64,000 nucleotides of DNA from Spirochaetes bacterium GWE1_32_154. GTDB lineage: Bacteria; Spirochaetota; GWE2-31-10. The position numbers and the translations under genes are program-made. This document shows, in pieces, positions 34,896-44,384 of the stretch. The first letter of the stretch is position 1, and every line of letters starts with the position of its first letter. The stretch is taken from positions 1 to 64,000 of the forward strand of contig MIAY01000038.1 in NCBI GenBank assembly GCA_001829315.1, given 5' to 3'. The notes beneath the pieces were generated by a model, which saw only the letters and a program-made list of their open reading frames with translations, was not told the origin of the DNA and ran no database searches.

Positions 34896-35666
34896 TTAAT
34901 ATAAATTAGTTTGAACGAGCGATTCCCGGTATAGATACTCTTTTTGTTTTAACATAGGGAAGGGGATGTTAAAAACATCTTCCAATTTAGATTCAATAAA
35001 AATTGTATCGGTTTTACCTATTTCAGGAATTTTATTTTTATGAAAGAAACAAACATTATCAGAATATTGTTTTGTAATGTCAAGTTCGTGGGCGGAATAT
35101 ACAATAGAAATTTTATTTTTTATTGAATAATCTCTAAGATAGTTCATCGTTTTCTTTTTTTGATAATCTTCCAATGCAAAAATTGGTTCATCCATAATAA
35201 GTAATTTTGATCCAAAAAGTAAACTGAATGCAATAATCACCCTTTGTAATTCGCCCTTACTAATTTCCTGAGTTCTTCGATTTAAAAATGATGATAATTC
35301 AAAAACATCAATTAATTCTTTAATAAAAGAATCTGTTTTGTTTGTATGAAATCCATTAGCATAAACTATTTTTAATAATGAATTGATAGAATCTTCTGAC
35401 TCAAACTCCATATTTTGATAAATAAATGAAACAATTTGTTGTCTATCCTGTGCTGTTTTGATTTGTTTTGTATTTGCTGTAAGAATTAATACATCACCTT
35501 GCTCTGGAATCAGAAGTCCGGCAGATAAAAGTAAAAAAGTTGTTTTTCCTGTTCCATTTTGACCTACTAAAGATGTAATTCCTTCCGGAATTTCAATATT
35601 CAGATTTGAAAAAACAAAATTATCCTCTTCAGGATATTTGTAAAATACATTATTAAATTGAATCAT
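34896..35666 (-). CDS. Orphan ABC transporter ATP-binding protein
   Basis: ABC ATPase of 256 residues: Walker A GQNGTGKT, Q-loop FIYQNMEF, signature ISKGELQR (a variant of LSGGQ), Walker B LLIMDEPI and H-loop SAHE. The start is ATG 35666, with GGGAGA (35676-35671) 4 nt upstream; the frame itself opens 27 nt earlier. No permease or binding protein is adjacent, so the transporter must be assembled from elsewhere or the protein works outside transport. The last 40 residues (SKLEDVFNIPFPMLKQKEYL in part) resemble the tail of cobalamin/iron-type ATPases only vaguely. Substrate unknown. Confidence 0.85.
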   Translation of the reverse strand: MIQFNNVFYKYPEEDNFVFSNLNIEIPEGITSLVGQNGTGKTTFLLLSAGLLIPEQGDVLILTANTKQIKTAQDRQQIVSFIYQNMEFESEDSINSLLKIVYANGFHTNKTDSFIKELIDVFELSSFLNRRTQEISKGELQRVIIAFSLLFGSKLLIMDEPIFALEDYQKKKTMNYLRDYSIKNKISIVYSAHELDITKQYSDNVCFFHKNKIPEIGKTDTIFIESKLEDVFNIPFPMLKQKEYLYRESLVQTNLY

Positions 35667-35800
35667 AATATCTCCCATTTTTAGTAGATGCATTGTAAGT
35701 ATAATTTTTTTTGAGTATAAATCAATGATTTTTTTCTTAAATAATTAATTTGTAAAATCAATCAAAAAATAATATTATTAACTAATTTAAAGGAGATTGT

Positions 35801-36841
35801 ATGATAAAAAATATAACAGGCATTTTTTTTATGTTTTTAATTTTATCCTGTACCGGTAAAAGTTCTGCTTCACCAGCTGAAAAAAAGCAATTACCTGCTC
35901 GTGTTGAAAATCTTTCAGTTCCTTCGGGTTTTGATAATCAATATGCACAAAATATCAAATCAGGAAAACCTGTTCATTTTACAAAACCAATGTTACGAAT
36001 TATGAATTTTACAATACCTGCACGATTTACTGAAGCAATTAATGATAAAACATTCAAAATGGATGATATATTAAAAAGTGATTTAGCATCTACAGGCAGG
36101 TATATTATTCTAGGTACTGAAGATGATATTATGGCTGCTATTAAAGAACAGAATAAGATTGGTTATGATGAATTTAAAGATGACGGCAGTGTCACTATGG
36201 GCGAATTAAAAATTGCAGGGTATACGTTAACCGGATCTATAGCAGAATCATATCCTATAGTGAATCAAATTGGCGGACATTTTTCATTAAAAGTAGCAGT
36301 ATCAGCCTCAATCACCATAACTAATGTTAATACGGGTGTAATAGAATTTACAAAAACAATTAAAAGTGAGAAGGAAGAATTGCTGTTTGTAAGTGCTGAT
36401 GGTGTTATTATTAAGGGGCCACGAAATTTAACAGATAAACCTATTAATTCAATTAATGCTACCGGTAAAGATATAGATCTTGGACCACAATATAGAGATG
36501 CATTAAGAAACTCAGTTGCTGATATTATCGCTGTTATTGAAGAACGGTTTCCATTAATGGGTGAGGTTATTGCGATTAATGATAATTCAGTAATTACTAC
36601 CATCTCTTTAGAACATGGAATAAAAGAAGGTGATTATTTATTTATTGTACGACTTGGTGATGAATTAAAAGATAGTTCAGGTAAAACACTTGGTTTTAAT
36701 AAACAAGTAATAGGTGCTTCACAAGTTACATCTGTAGAAAACGGTATGTCAAATAGCAAAATTGTGAAATTGAAAGATACTTCATTGGGTATAGTAAAAG
36801 GCGACATTGTAATTTCAATGCCATCCGGTTATGCAAACTAA
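35801..36841 (+). CDS. CsgG-like exported lipoprotein
   Basis: A lipoprotein signal with lipobox LILSC-TG (Cys near residue 17) directs export and anchoring. Residues about 60-250 show features of the CsgG/HfaB/FlgT-like family: PMLRIMNFTIPARFTEAI, IILGTEDDIMAAI, GELKIAGYTLTGSI and a beta-strand ASITITNVNTGVIEFTKTI (split here at 20). CsgG proteins form outer-membrane secretion pores; many spirochaete and Gram-negative paralogues have no known role. The C-terminal 95 residues (GEVIAINDNSVITTISLEHG, GDYLFIVR) form an extra beta domain. AAGGAG precedes the ATG. A short hairpin with AGTCGTTATG arms (36862-36901) overlaps the end of the convergent PilZ gene. Confidence 0.7.
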   Translation: MIKNITGIFFMFLILSCTGKSSASPAEKKQLPARVENLSVPSGFDNQYAQNIKSGKPVHFTKPMLRIMNFTIPARFTEAINDKTFKMDDILKSDLASTGRYIILGTEDDIMAAIKEQNKIGYDEFKDDGSVTMGELKIAGYTLTGSIAESYPIVNQIGGHFSLKVAVSASITITNVNTGVIEFTKTIKSEKEELLFVSADGVIIKGPRNLTDKPINSINATGKDIDLGPQYRDALRNSVADIIAVIEERFPLMGEVIAINDNSVITTISLEHGIKEGDYLFIVRLGDELKDSSGKTLGFNKQVIGASQVTSVENGMSNSKIVKLKDTSLGIVKGDIVISMPSGYAN

Positions 36842-36870
36842 TAATAGATAAGGATTCTAAGCATAACGAC

Positions 36871-37869
36871 TTATTTTCTTTGAATAGAATGAGTCGTTAT
36901 GTATCTTTTTAAGTACTCATGAAGTTTATATTTATCCTCAATGGTGAAAAAGAAAAGCATACCATATTCATAATATCCTGTATTTGATATAAACGATTTA
37001 GAAATATAGCACCTGATATTTTCAAAATTAAAAAGAATAGAATCAATTTCTTCAGAAAACGAAATTTTATACGTAAAATTTTTTTTAAGTTGCTTTTCTG
37101 ATTTTATTTTTACCCCCTCAGTTGATAGATCCATAATTTGTATTGATAATGGCTCCTCGAACCATGTTGAAATTAATGTGGCATTGAGGTTATTCATATT
37201 ATGACGTTGATATCTTCTTTCATTGGTAACTTTAAATTGTTTCGGTCGAAGAAAAACAAGTTGTTTCCCTGGTATTATTGACTTTAAAGACGTTTGACCC
37301 GAAATAAATAATGAGTTAATCACATAGTTAATTGATATTTTTAAACCTTTTTCATATGAAATTGGTGATATAGTAACAAATTTTGCAGTAATATAATGAG
37401 CATTTGTATCAGTTACAATTGTTTCTACGATATAATGTTTATCCTGATAAATAAAATCAATTTCAATTTTTGTGTTTTTAATTAATGGGTAATATTTTTC
37501 CTGTAGTTTTTTTATGTCATTTTTCGGAATTAGAAATTTATTTGAATTTTTAAAAAGCCATTCGCTGAATAATTCATATTCAGCGTCAGGTATATTTTGA
37601 GAAAATAAGCTGTCTTTTTTATATTCTTCTATCAACTCAAATAATACTTTTCTTTGAAGGGGATTAAATTTTTTAATTAGTGGCATTGTTGTAGTATTTT
37701 TAATAAAAAAAAATGAATGTAATGATAAAGTTGAAAAATCGATTTTTTTATAAATTTTATAAAAAATAAAAAGTAAAAGAATGAAAAGAATTATTCCTAA
37801 AATTGGAAGAAGCAATTCATTTTTTGACTGAAGGCCACTACTAAAACTTTCTTTAAACGACTCACCCAT
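36871..37869 (-). CDS. Membrane-anchored PilZ-domain c-di-GMP receptor
   Basis: One N-terminal transmembrane helix (about 15-37), a cytoplasmic region of about 180 residues with no recognised domain, and a C-terminal PilZ domain (about 215-325). The c-di-GMP motifs are present: RRYQRH (RxxxR) and DLSTEGVKI (DxSxxG). The layout recalls the YcgR-like or spirochaetal PlzA group, which link c-di-GMP to motility. ATG 37869 is chosen over 37884 because GGAGGA (37882-37877) is 7 nt upstream of it. With two GGDEF proteins and an HD-GYP protein in the window, a local c-di-GMP readout is plausible. Confidence 0.88.
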   Translation of the reverse strand: MGESFKESFSSGLQSKNELLLPILGIILFILLLFIFYKIYKKIDFSTLSLHSFFFIKNTTTMPLIKKFNPLQRKVLFELIEEYKKDSLFSQNIPDAEYELFSEWLFKNSNKFLIPKNDIKKLQEKYYPLIKNTKIEIDFIYQDKHYIVETIVTDTNAHYITAKFVTISPISYEKGLKISINYVINSLFISGQTSLKSIIPGKQLVFLRPKQFKVTNERRYQRHNMNNLNATLISTWFEEPLSIQIMDLSTEGVKIKSEKQLKKNFTYKISFSEEIDSILFNFENIRCYISKSFISNTGYYEYGMLFFFTIEDKYKLHEYLKRYITTHSIQRK

Positions 37870-37963
37870 TATTTTATCCTCCATAGATTAGAGGTCTCTA
37901 TAATTAATAGTATAATGCTAAAAAATATTTTGCAATAGAATAGTTAAAAATAAAACATTTTTT

Positions 37964-38854
37964 TTAATTACTCATGTCAACGCCAAAAATATCGAGCATT
38001 CTTTCCAATTCATCAAGCGTAAAGTATTCAATGGTGATTTTACCTTTTTTTGATGAACCGGAAATTGCTACTTTTGCTTGTATTTTTGATGATATTTTCT
38101 CTTCAGCAATTTTTATTTCAATTTCTTTTTCATATTTAGATGATTGGGATTTGCTTTTTGATGCTTTTGAATCAGATATCCATTTTTTTGCTGAATTCTC
38201 TGCTTCTCTGACTGATAAATTGTTTTCAATAACATAGTTCGCAAATGATAAATGTTTTTCTTTTTCCGGGATTGATAAAATACTTCTGGCATGACCGGCA
38301 GTTATTTTACCATCAATGATCCATTTTTGAATTTGAACATCAAGATTAAGAAGTCTTAATGTATTTGTAATTGATGTCCTGCTTTTTCCGATACGTTCAG
38401 CTAAATGATCATGAGTCATATTGTATGTTTCAATAAGACTTTGAAATGCAATTGCTTCTTCTATAGTGTTTAAATCTTCTCTTTGAATATTTTCTACTAT
38501 TGACATTTCAAATTGCTCTTTTTTTGAAAGATCTTTAATTATCGCCGGAATTTTCTCAAGGCCGGCGAGTTTAGAGGCTCTATATCTTCTCTCACCTGCG
38601 ATTATTATATATTTTCCATCTTCCTTGTATACCGAAATCGGTTGTATTACACCAAAGTTTTTTATTGATTGGGATAAGTTATGTAATGCATCGATATCAA
38701 ATTCTTTTCTTGGCTGATTTGGATTTGCGATAATTTCATCGATATTTAATTCAACAAAACCAGCTGTTACAGCAGAATTTATATCATCAGTTTCATGGAC
38801 ATTCATAGCCATTAACGCATCAATTCCCATTCCAAGACCTTTATTCTTCGCCAT
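37964..38854 (-). CDS. parB: Chromosome-partitioning protein ParB
   Basis: ParB/Spo0J DNA-binding CTPase of the chromosome segregation system. An N-terminal GLGMGIDALM motif is the usual ParA-stimulating peptide; VNELNID-like IDEIIANPNQPRKEFD and GERRYRASKLAGL (the CTP-binding GERRxRA box) lie in residues 40-100; the HTH region IGKSRTSITNTLRLLNL follows near 145; a C-terminal dimerisation domain ends the protein. ATG 38854 is chosen over 38872 because AAGGAG lies 8 nt upstream. It overlaps the parA stop by 14 nt. I saw no parS-like palindrome near the operon. Confidence 0.95.
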   Translation of the reverse strand: MAKNKGLGMGIDALMAMNVHETDDINSAVTAGFVELNIDEIIANPNQPRKEFDIDALHNLSQSIKNFGVIQPISVYKEDGKYIIIAGERRYRASKLAGLEKIPAIIKDLSKKEQFEMSIVENIQREDLNTIEEAIAFQSLIETYNMTHDHLAERIGKSRTSITNTLRLLNLDVQIQKWIIDGKITAGHARSILSIPEKEKHLSFANYVIENNLSVREAENSAKKWISDSKASKSKSQSSKYEKEIEIKIAEEKISSKIQAKVAISGSSKKGKITIEYFTLDELERMLDIFGVDMSN

Positions 38855-39602
38855 CAATAAACTCCTTTGCAAGTTGCTGATAAGCTTTTGCTCCAGTTGA
38901 CATTACGTCATGAATAACAACAGGTAAACCAAATGATGGTGCTTCTGCTATTCGAATATTTCTTGGAATCATTGTTTTATATACTTTTTTTCCAAAATAA
39001 CCGATTACATTTTTTGTTACATCATCGGTCAGATGAGTTCTTTTATCTAACATTGTTAATACAACTCCTTCTATTTGAAGTCGTGGATTTAAATCTTTCT
39101 TAACAATATTAATAGTATGAATAAGCTGTGTTAACCCCTCAAGTGCAAAAAACTCAGTTTGTATTGGGATGAGAACAGCGTCAGATGCTGTTAATCCATT
39201 GAGAGTTAATACTCCGAGTGATGGAGGGCAATCTATAAAAATGTAATCATATCTTGTTTTTAATTGATCAGTAATTTTTTTTAAATAAAAATTACAATTT
39301 TCTACATTTGCTAATTCAACAGTAGCGCCTGATAAATTTATATTTGCAGGTATAACATCGCAGTTTTCAATTTGTGATTTAATTATACATTCATCAACAT
39401 TTTTTCCGGATAAAAGAATTTCATATATAGTATTTTTATCTTTAGGAATTCCTAAACCTGAACTGCAATTACCTTGAGGGTCAAAATCAATGATAAGAAC
39501 CTTTTTCCCAAGTAATGCAAGGCATACACTTAAATTTATTGAGGTCGTTGTTTTTCCGACTCCACCTTTTTGATTTGCTATCGTTATTACTCTATTTTTC
39601 AT
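38841..39602 (-). CDS. parA: Chromosome-partitioning ATPase ParA
   Basis: Deviant-Walker ATPase (Soj/ParA, 253 residues) that moves ParB-parS complexes over the nucleoid. Walker A KGGVGKTTTSINL starts at residue 11, Walker A' VLIIDFDPQGN follows, and Walker B is YIFIDCPPSLG. The short N-terminus lacks the HTH of plasmid ParA type Ia, fitting a chromosomal role. GGAG precedes the ATG. It overlaps parB by 14 nt, so the two are co-translated. The usual gidB/rsmG neighbour is absent. Confidence 0.96.
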   Translation of the reverse strand: MKNRVITIANQKGGVGKTTTSINLSVCLALLGKKVLIIDFDPQGNCSSGLGIPKDKNTIYEILLSGKNVDECIIKSQIENCDVIPANINLSGATVELANVENCNFYLKKITDQLKTRYDYIFIDCPPSLGVLTLNGLTASDAVLIPIQTEFFALEGLTQLIHTINIVKKDLNPRLQIEGVVLTMLDKRTHLTDDVTKNVIGYFGKKVYKTMIPRNIRIAEAPSFGLPVVIHDVMSTGAKAYQQLAKEFIDGEE

Positions 39603-39618
39603 TATAACTCCGTTATTA

Positions 39619-42030
39619 TTATTTCTTTAATGATTTAATTCTATCGATCATCATAATAAATGACGGTAGAATCAATAATGTCGCTATCGTGCAGTTCAAC
39701 ATAGAAATACTTATTAATAAACCAAAAAAGAAAACCGGTCTGAATGTTGATATAAGAAATACAAGAAATCCAGCTATAAGTGCAAGAGATGCAAAAAAGA
39801 TTGGTCTTGAAGTAAATGCAAGTGTTCTTTCTAATGCTTCTTTTGTTGATAGTTTTTCTTTTTTTGCTTTTCTGAAATTTAAAATAAAATGCAAAGATGA
39901 ATCAATGCCGACTCCCATTGAAATTGCACCAATCATAATTGTCGCTGCGTCAAGTGATATATTAAATAAAGACATTATTGAAAAATTCATCATGATGCCA
40001 AATAATAGTGGAATTGTTGAAATAATTGCGTAAAAAAATGATTTGAAAATTATCATTGTTACTACAATAATTAAGAAAAAAGTAAAGGCAAGTGAACCAA
40101 TTTGATCTTCAAATAAATATTTTGATATTTTTGACAGTAAAATAATTTCGCCCCATGTTTCAATTTTGATGTTTGGATATTTTTCTTCAATTTTTCTGAA
40201 ATTATCATTATAGAATTGATTAATTGCTGCAAGTTCCTGTTCAGTAATTACATAACCAACTTTTTCTCTATCAGAATATGTTCTGACCTGTATATTTATT
40301 GCTGATAAATCTTTATTGATAATACTATTTATTTGTGCGTTTTTAGAAGCAAATATAAGATTATAAAATCTATCAATTATACTTTGATCTTCAGGAATCC
40401 CTTCCAGATCATTAACAATTTTATTTATGTCTTCAATCATAGTAACAGGTGATAATCTCCAACCTGTTAGAATCTGACCATTTAAACCAGGATTATCATT
40501 AATAAAAGTTTCAATTTCCTGAGCAATAAGTAATCCCTCTCTGGTTCTAAAAAAATTTGGAATATTTTCTTTAGATTTTATACTTACATTAAAACTGACA
40601 GTACCTTTAAAATTCTTTTGAAGAAATACCATACTCTTTTTTACCGGGTCTGAGTTTTTAAAAAAATTTGCAGCATTAGTTTCTATTTTGATATTATTTA
40701 ATGTAAAAGCAAATAAAAAAATACTGCCAATAAATAAAGTTATCCAAATCATATAATATGGAATAACAATTTTTTGTATTAAATTAAGAATTTTAGAAAA
40801 GAAATCATTTTTTACAGAATGAAGATGTTCATCTTTCGGCGGTGTTAAATTTACTAAAACTTTGCTTAATAAAAAGAATGTAAAGAACAATGTAAATAGA
40901 ATACTGATTATAATCCAAACACCAAAAGTTCTAATTGAATCCATTTTAGCAGTAAAAAAAGAAGCAAAACCAATAATTGTTGTTACTGCTGCCATTGATA
41001 TCGTTGGAAATATTGCCTTGGTAGAACTGATTACTAATTTGCTTCGATCTTTTTCTTTTGAATGTAAATAATATGAATTGATATAATGAAGGGTATAAGA
41101 ACTGCCTAATGTTAAAACCAATGGAGGAATAAGGATTCCAACTACATTAAGAGATTGTCGCATCCATCCCATAAGACCCAGTGTCCATATTAAACTCATA
41201 ACCATACCAAGCATTGGAAGGAATGTTCCTCTAAATGATCTGAAATTTAGAAATAAAACAAAAATCATCATAATAATTGCAGGTATAATTAAAGCAACTA
41301 TATCACGCATCATATATTTTTTTGATTTAGATTCATAAATAGGTACACCAGCTGTATAAATATTAAAATCTTTTTGATATTTCATATACACTTTTTCGAT
41401 TTCATCACAAAATCGAACTCTTGTTAATAATGAGTCACCATAGTTTTTTCCAAAAAGTTTTTCACCAATAAAATGGTATATATTTTTTTTCTCGATTCCC
41501 TTAATTATTGCTGTTTCATTCATATTGATGAGAATCCCTATACTTTTTTTGTCATATGACAAAACTGAGCCGATCAAATATCTGTTTTGTGAAATCTCAT
41601 TTAAAATAGTGTCCATATTTCCAAGTGAAGAACCCGAATATACGGTTTTGGGAATAAATGTATTGCCAACCTTTTTAAAGTATACCGCATTAAATGGTGA
41701 TAAAATAGAAGAAACTAATTTTGCACCTTTATATTCAATATTCTCTAGCTCTTTGCATAATTGTTTTAATTGTTTATATTCAGAATCTGTCATCTCTGTA
41801 AATTCGACTGATAAAAATATAGAGCTGTCAGATGAAGGAAAGTCTTTTTTATAATTAGCAATTTTTTCTTTTTCTGCTATTGTTTGAGGGTTTACCGGTA
41901 ATAGCTTCGTCACATCGCTGTCTATTTCTAAATATGACATACCAATAATCATAAAGAATGTTATTATGATTATTAATGTGTAAAAGATGCCATTTGTTAT
42001 TTTGTTTTTTGGTAAATAAAATCTGTCCAT
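39619..42030 (-). CDS. MMPL/RND-family exporter
   Basis: Large membrane protein (803 residues from ATG 42030) with two repeats, each one helix, a large periplasmic loop and five more helices: the RND/MMPL plan. The first loop begins LEIDSDVTKLLPVNP, characteristic of COG1033 putative exporters (HpnN-like), and helix 4 of each half carries polar or glycine residues (GSSYTLHYINS, GVGIDSSLHFIL). Substrates of this group include lipids and hopanoids; none can be assigned. The frame opens at 42231, but the 67 upstream residues are not family-like and AGGA lies 7 nt before 42030. It ends 17 nt before parA on the same strand. Confidence 0.88.
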   Translation of the reverse strand: MDRFYLPKNKITNGIFYTLIIIITFFMIIGMSYLEIDSDVTKLLPVNPQTIAEKEKIANYKKDFPSSDSSIFLSVEFTEMTDSEYKQLKQLCKELENIEYKGAKLVSSILSPFNAVYFKKVGNTFIPKTVYSGSSLGNMDTILNEISQNRYLIGSVLSYDKKSIGILINMNETAIIKGIEKKNIYHFIGEKLFGKNYGDSLLTRVRFCDEIEKVYMKYQKDFNIYTAGVPIYESKSKKYMMRDIVALIIPAIIMMIFVLFLNFRSFRGTFLPMLGMVMSLIWTLGLMGWMRQSLNVVGILIPPLVLTLGSSYTLHYINSYYLHSKEKDRSKLVISSTKAIFPTISMAAVTTIIGFASFFTAKMDSIRTFGVWIIISILFTLFFTFFLLSKVLVNLTPPKDEHLHSVKNDFFSKILNLIQKIVIPYYMIWITLFIGSIFLFAFTLNNIKIETNAANFFKNSDPVKKSMVFLQKNFKGTVSFNVSIKSKENIPNFFRTREGLLIAQEIETFINDNPGLNGQILTGWRLSPVTMIEDINKIVNDLEGIPEDQSIIDRFYNLIFASKNAQINSIINKDLSAINIQVRTYSDREKVGYVITEQELAAINQFYNDNFRKIEEKYPNIKIETWGEIILLSKISKYLFEDQIGSLAFTFFLIIVVTMIIFKSFFYAIISTIPLLFGIMMNFSIMSLFNISLDAATIMIGAISMGVGIDSSLHFILNFRKAKKEKLSTKEALERTLAFTSRPIFFASLALIAGFLVFLISTFRPVFFFGLLISISMLNCTIATLLILPSFIMMIDRIKSLKK

Positions 42031-42142
42031 TTGTATGTCCTGTTTTTTTAGAGGATGTAATAATAAAAGTTGATTATAACATAAATTTACGATCTTAAAA
42101 AGATATTTAAGAATTTTTCTTTTATTAAAAAGAAATATAAAC

Positions 42143-42170
42143 TTGACTGAATGACATAAAATATTATAAT
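42143..42170 (+). promoter_or_regulatory. Promoter of the two-gene glycosyltransferase operon
   Basis: TTGACT (42143-42148), a 16-bp spacer and consensus TATAAT (42165-42170). Transcription would start near 42177, and ATG 42189 follows GGAG (42179-42182). Confidence 0.65.
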
Positions 42171-42188
42171 GTTTTTTTGGAGATTTTA

Positions 42189-42608
42189 ATGAATGAATCA
42201 GTAGTAGAATGTTCTCATGAACTTGTGACAAAAAATCGCAGGTTTGAAAGTTTATACTCTAAAATAGTATTAGGTTATTTTGTTCTTGTTTTATTATTTA
42301 TTTTTGTGTTTCAAAGATTTTTCCCGCATATTTATATACAGTTGTTTTTTAGGATTTTTATCGCATTAATTGTTTTGATGTCATTAATTTTGCATCATTT
42401 TTTAAAAGCGACTTATTTTCTTGTGAATAGAAAGTCAGTAGATTTTCTTTCTCAAATAATCAAAAATAAAAATATTGATATTTCTTCATTAACTTTTTCA
42501 GATATAGAAAAAATTATAAATGAAACTAATGATTTTTCACTCAGGGACAAAAAATCGATTTTATTAAATTTCAATAAACTCATTACGCAATATCGGAGCA
42601 ATGTATGA
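42189..42608 (+). CDS. Small two-helix membrane protein upstream of glycosyltransferase
   Basis: A 139-residue protein with two transmembrane helices (about residues 22-42 and 48-70) and a charged cytoplasmic C-terminus (about 75-139; SSLTFSDIEKIINETNDFSL). No family recognised. ATG 42189 is chosen over TTG 42177 because GGAG lies 6 nt before it. Its stop overlaps the glycosyltransferase start (ATGA, 42605-42608), so the products are probably made in equal amounts and may act together at the membrane. Confidence 0.65.
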   Translation: MNESVVECSHELVTKNRRFESLYSKIVLGYFVLVLLFIFVFQRFFPHIYIQLFFRIFIALIVLMSLILHHFLKATYFLVNRKSVDFLSQIIKNKNIDISSLTFSDIEKIINETNDFSLRDKKSILLNFNKLITQYRSNV

Positions 42609-43801
42609 ATATAGCTATTTTTACTGATTGTTATATACCTATAAAGAATGGTGTTGTTACTTCTGTCAGGCAATTGAAAGAAGGATTAGAAGAAAAAGGG
42701 CATAATGTTATTATTGTTACTGTTGATGTCCCTAATTTTGAAGAAAAAGATCTTAGTGTTTATAGATTACCATCATTTGGTGCTTCATTTGGAAGCGGTA
42801 CTGATACGCGGTTAGGTTCTTTTGTGAATCAAGGTGCTATAAATCGATTTTTAAAAAAGAAGGAAATACAACTAATTCATACTCATACAGAATTTGTAAT
42901 GGGTTATTATGGTAAGAAAGCTGCAAAAAAATTAAAGATTCCTTGTATTCACACAACTCATACGATGTGGGAAGAGTATAGACATTATGTTCTAAACGGT
43001 AAATTAATTTCTAGAAATATGGCTAGAAAAATTATCAGCACCTATTTAAAAGGCATTTATGGTATAGTATCTCCTTCAATTAAGGCACAAAATTACTATA
43101 GAGATTTAACTCCTCATATCCCTTCGGTAGTTATTAATAACGGAATAGATGTTGCTAAATTTAAATCCTCAGTAATAACCGAGAATGAAGTCAGTCAACT
43201 GAAAAAAGAATTTAATTTAAAGAAAAATGATAAAATAATATTATTTGTTGGCAGGATAGGGCGGGAAAAACGAGTCATTGATTTATTGAATATTGTTTCA
43301 TCAATTTTGAAAGCTGATTCTCAAATTAAATTGATATATACCGGTACGGGGCCACAAATGCAACAGTTAGCTGATAATGCAAAAAATTTGGGAATTAGTA
43401 AACAGGTTGTTTTTACCGGGTTTGTTAATTGGGAGTTGGTTTATCAATTATATTCTATTTCAGATCTTTTTGTAACGGCATCATTAAGTGAAGTTCAACC
43501 AATGACACTAATTGAAGCAACTATGTGTGGTTTGCCGATTATTTGTAGAAAAGATGAGAGTTATATGGATTTAGTTACTGAAAGTGTTAATGGTTTCTTA
43601 CTTGACAACGATTATGATATGACAAAAAAGATTTCTGAATTATTATATGATGATGTGAAAAGGAAAAAGTTTTCAGACGAAAGTTACAAAAGTTCAGAGA
43701 GATTTACTGCAGAGAATCATGTCAATAGAATGGAAAAATTTTATACTCAAGTTGTTAGAAGTTATCCTGATACACTTGAAGTCGATTCTATTTTTTTATA
43801 A
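42605..43801 (+). CDS. GT4-family glycosyltransferase, possibly diacylglycerol glucosyltransferase
   Basis: Retaining GT-B glycosyltransferase. The N-terminal acceptor domain starts MNIAIFTDCYIPIKNGVV with HTHTEFVMG and HTTHTMWEEYRHY; the C-terminal donor domain has FVGRIGREKRV and the EX7E motif EVQPMTLIE. The N-terminal pattern, from memory, resembles 1,2-diacylglycerol 3-glucosyltransferases that make membrane glycolipids, which suits the membrane-protein partner upstream. Sugar and acceptor are inference. The 398-residue length is normal. Its last 14 nt overlap the convergent DUF402 gene. Confidence 0.85.
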   Translation: MNIAIFTDCYIPIKNGVVTSVRQLKEGLEEKGHNVIIVTVDVPNFEEKDLSVYRLPSFGASFGSGTDTRLGSFVNQGAINRFLKKKEIQLIHTHTEFVMGYYGKKAAKKLKIPCIHTTHTMWEEYRHYVLNGKLISRNMARKIISTYLKGIYGIVSPSIKAQNYYRDLTPHIPSVVINNGIDVAKFKSSVITENEVSQLKKEFNLKKNDKIILFVGRIGREKRVIDLLNIVSSILKADSQIKLIYTGTGPQMQQLADNAKNLGISKQVVFTGFVNWELVYQLYSISDLFVTASLSEVQPMTLIEATMCGLPIICRKDESYMDLVTESVNGFLLDNDYDMTKKISELLYDDVKRKKFSDESYKSSERFTAENHVNRMEKFYTQVVRSYPDTLEVDSIFL

Positions 43802-44384
43802 GATTTATATATTCATTATTATTATATCTTTCCCACAAAGAAGGGTCTGTTTTTTCGTAATCTGTAAATATTTCATTAATTTTATTTCTTAAAATACAGG
43901 ATACTATAAAATGAGCTGTTTTTTCACTTGCTTCAATTTCATTTTTGGTAAATAAATTATCTCTGACTGCTTCGTTAAACTCATCATCATCAAGTAAAAA
44001 TATGGTGTCAGTTTCAATAAGATAAAAAATATCAAGTTTAATATCAGTAACCAATACTGAGTTTGTATTGAATATTGCAGGGAGTGAAATATCAAAATAA
44101 TATGCTTTTAATATATTGTCGTCAGAATAAAATTCTAATAATGAATAAAATCTATCTGCATAAAAAAAACGCTTTCCTCTATACATTTCATTTTTATGTA
44201 GAACTTTCTGACCATTAAGGTAAAAGTCTTTTTCATAATATTTTTTTGGAAATAAAAATTCACACACGAGAGTGTTTTTCTCGTGTGATATGAATTTTGA
44301 ATTAGTGTATGTTACTAACTTAGGAGGTTTTATCCAGTATTCTATTACTGTTTCATTTTCCGTTGTTAAATTTGATTCTAACAT
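43788..44384 (-). CDS. DUF402/FomD-like protein, putative nucleotide phosphatase
   Basis: A 198-residue soluble protein resembling the DUF402 (FomD-like) family: YYFDISLPAIF, VTDIKLDIFYLIETD and LLDDDEFNEAV correspond to the conserved Asp-rich blocks that bind metal in nucleoside di- and triphosphatases of this fold. A C-terminal helical tail follows. Its start lies inside the 3' end of the aconitase gene (32-nt overlap) and its end overlaps the convergent glycosyltransferase by 14 nt. The ribosome binding site is weak, so it probably depends on read-through of the aconitase message. The assignment rests on motif pattern only. Confidence 0.65.
   Translation of the reverse strand: MLESNLTTENETVIEYWIKPPKLVTYTNSKFISHEKNTLVCEFLFPKKYYEKDFYLNGQKVLHKNEMYRGKRFFYADRFYSLLEFYSDDNILKAYYFDISLPAIFNTNSVLVTDIKLDIFYLIETDTIFLLDDDEFNEAVRDNLFTKNEIEASEKTAHFIVSCILRNKINEIFTDYEKTDPSLWERYNNNEYINLIKK

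Noticed and set aside
37964-39602. parS sites near parAB
   Set aside because: No TGTTTCACGTGAAACA-like palindrome was seen around the operon by eye; a full scan was not possible.
42030-42231. Long N-terminal extension of the MMPL exporter
   Set aside because: The 67 extra residues are not family-like and a good ribosome binding site precedes ATG 42030.
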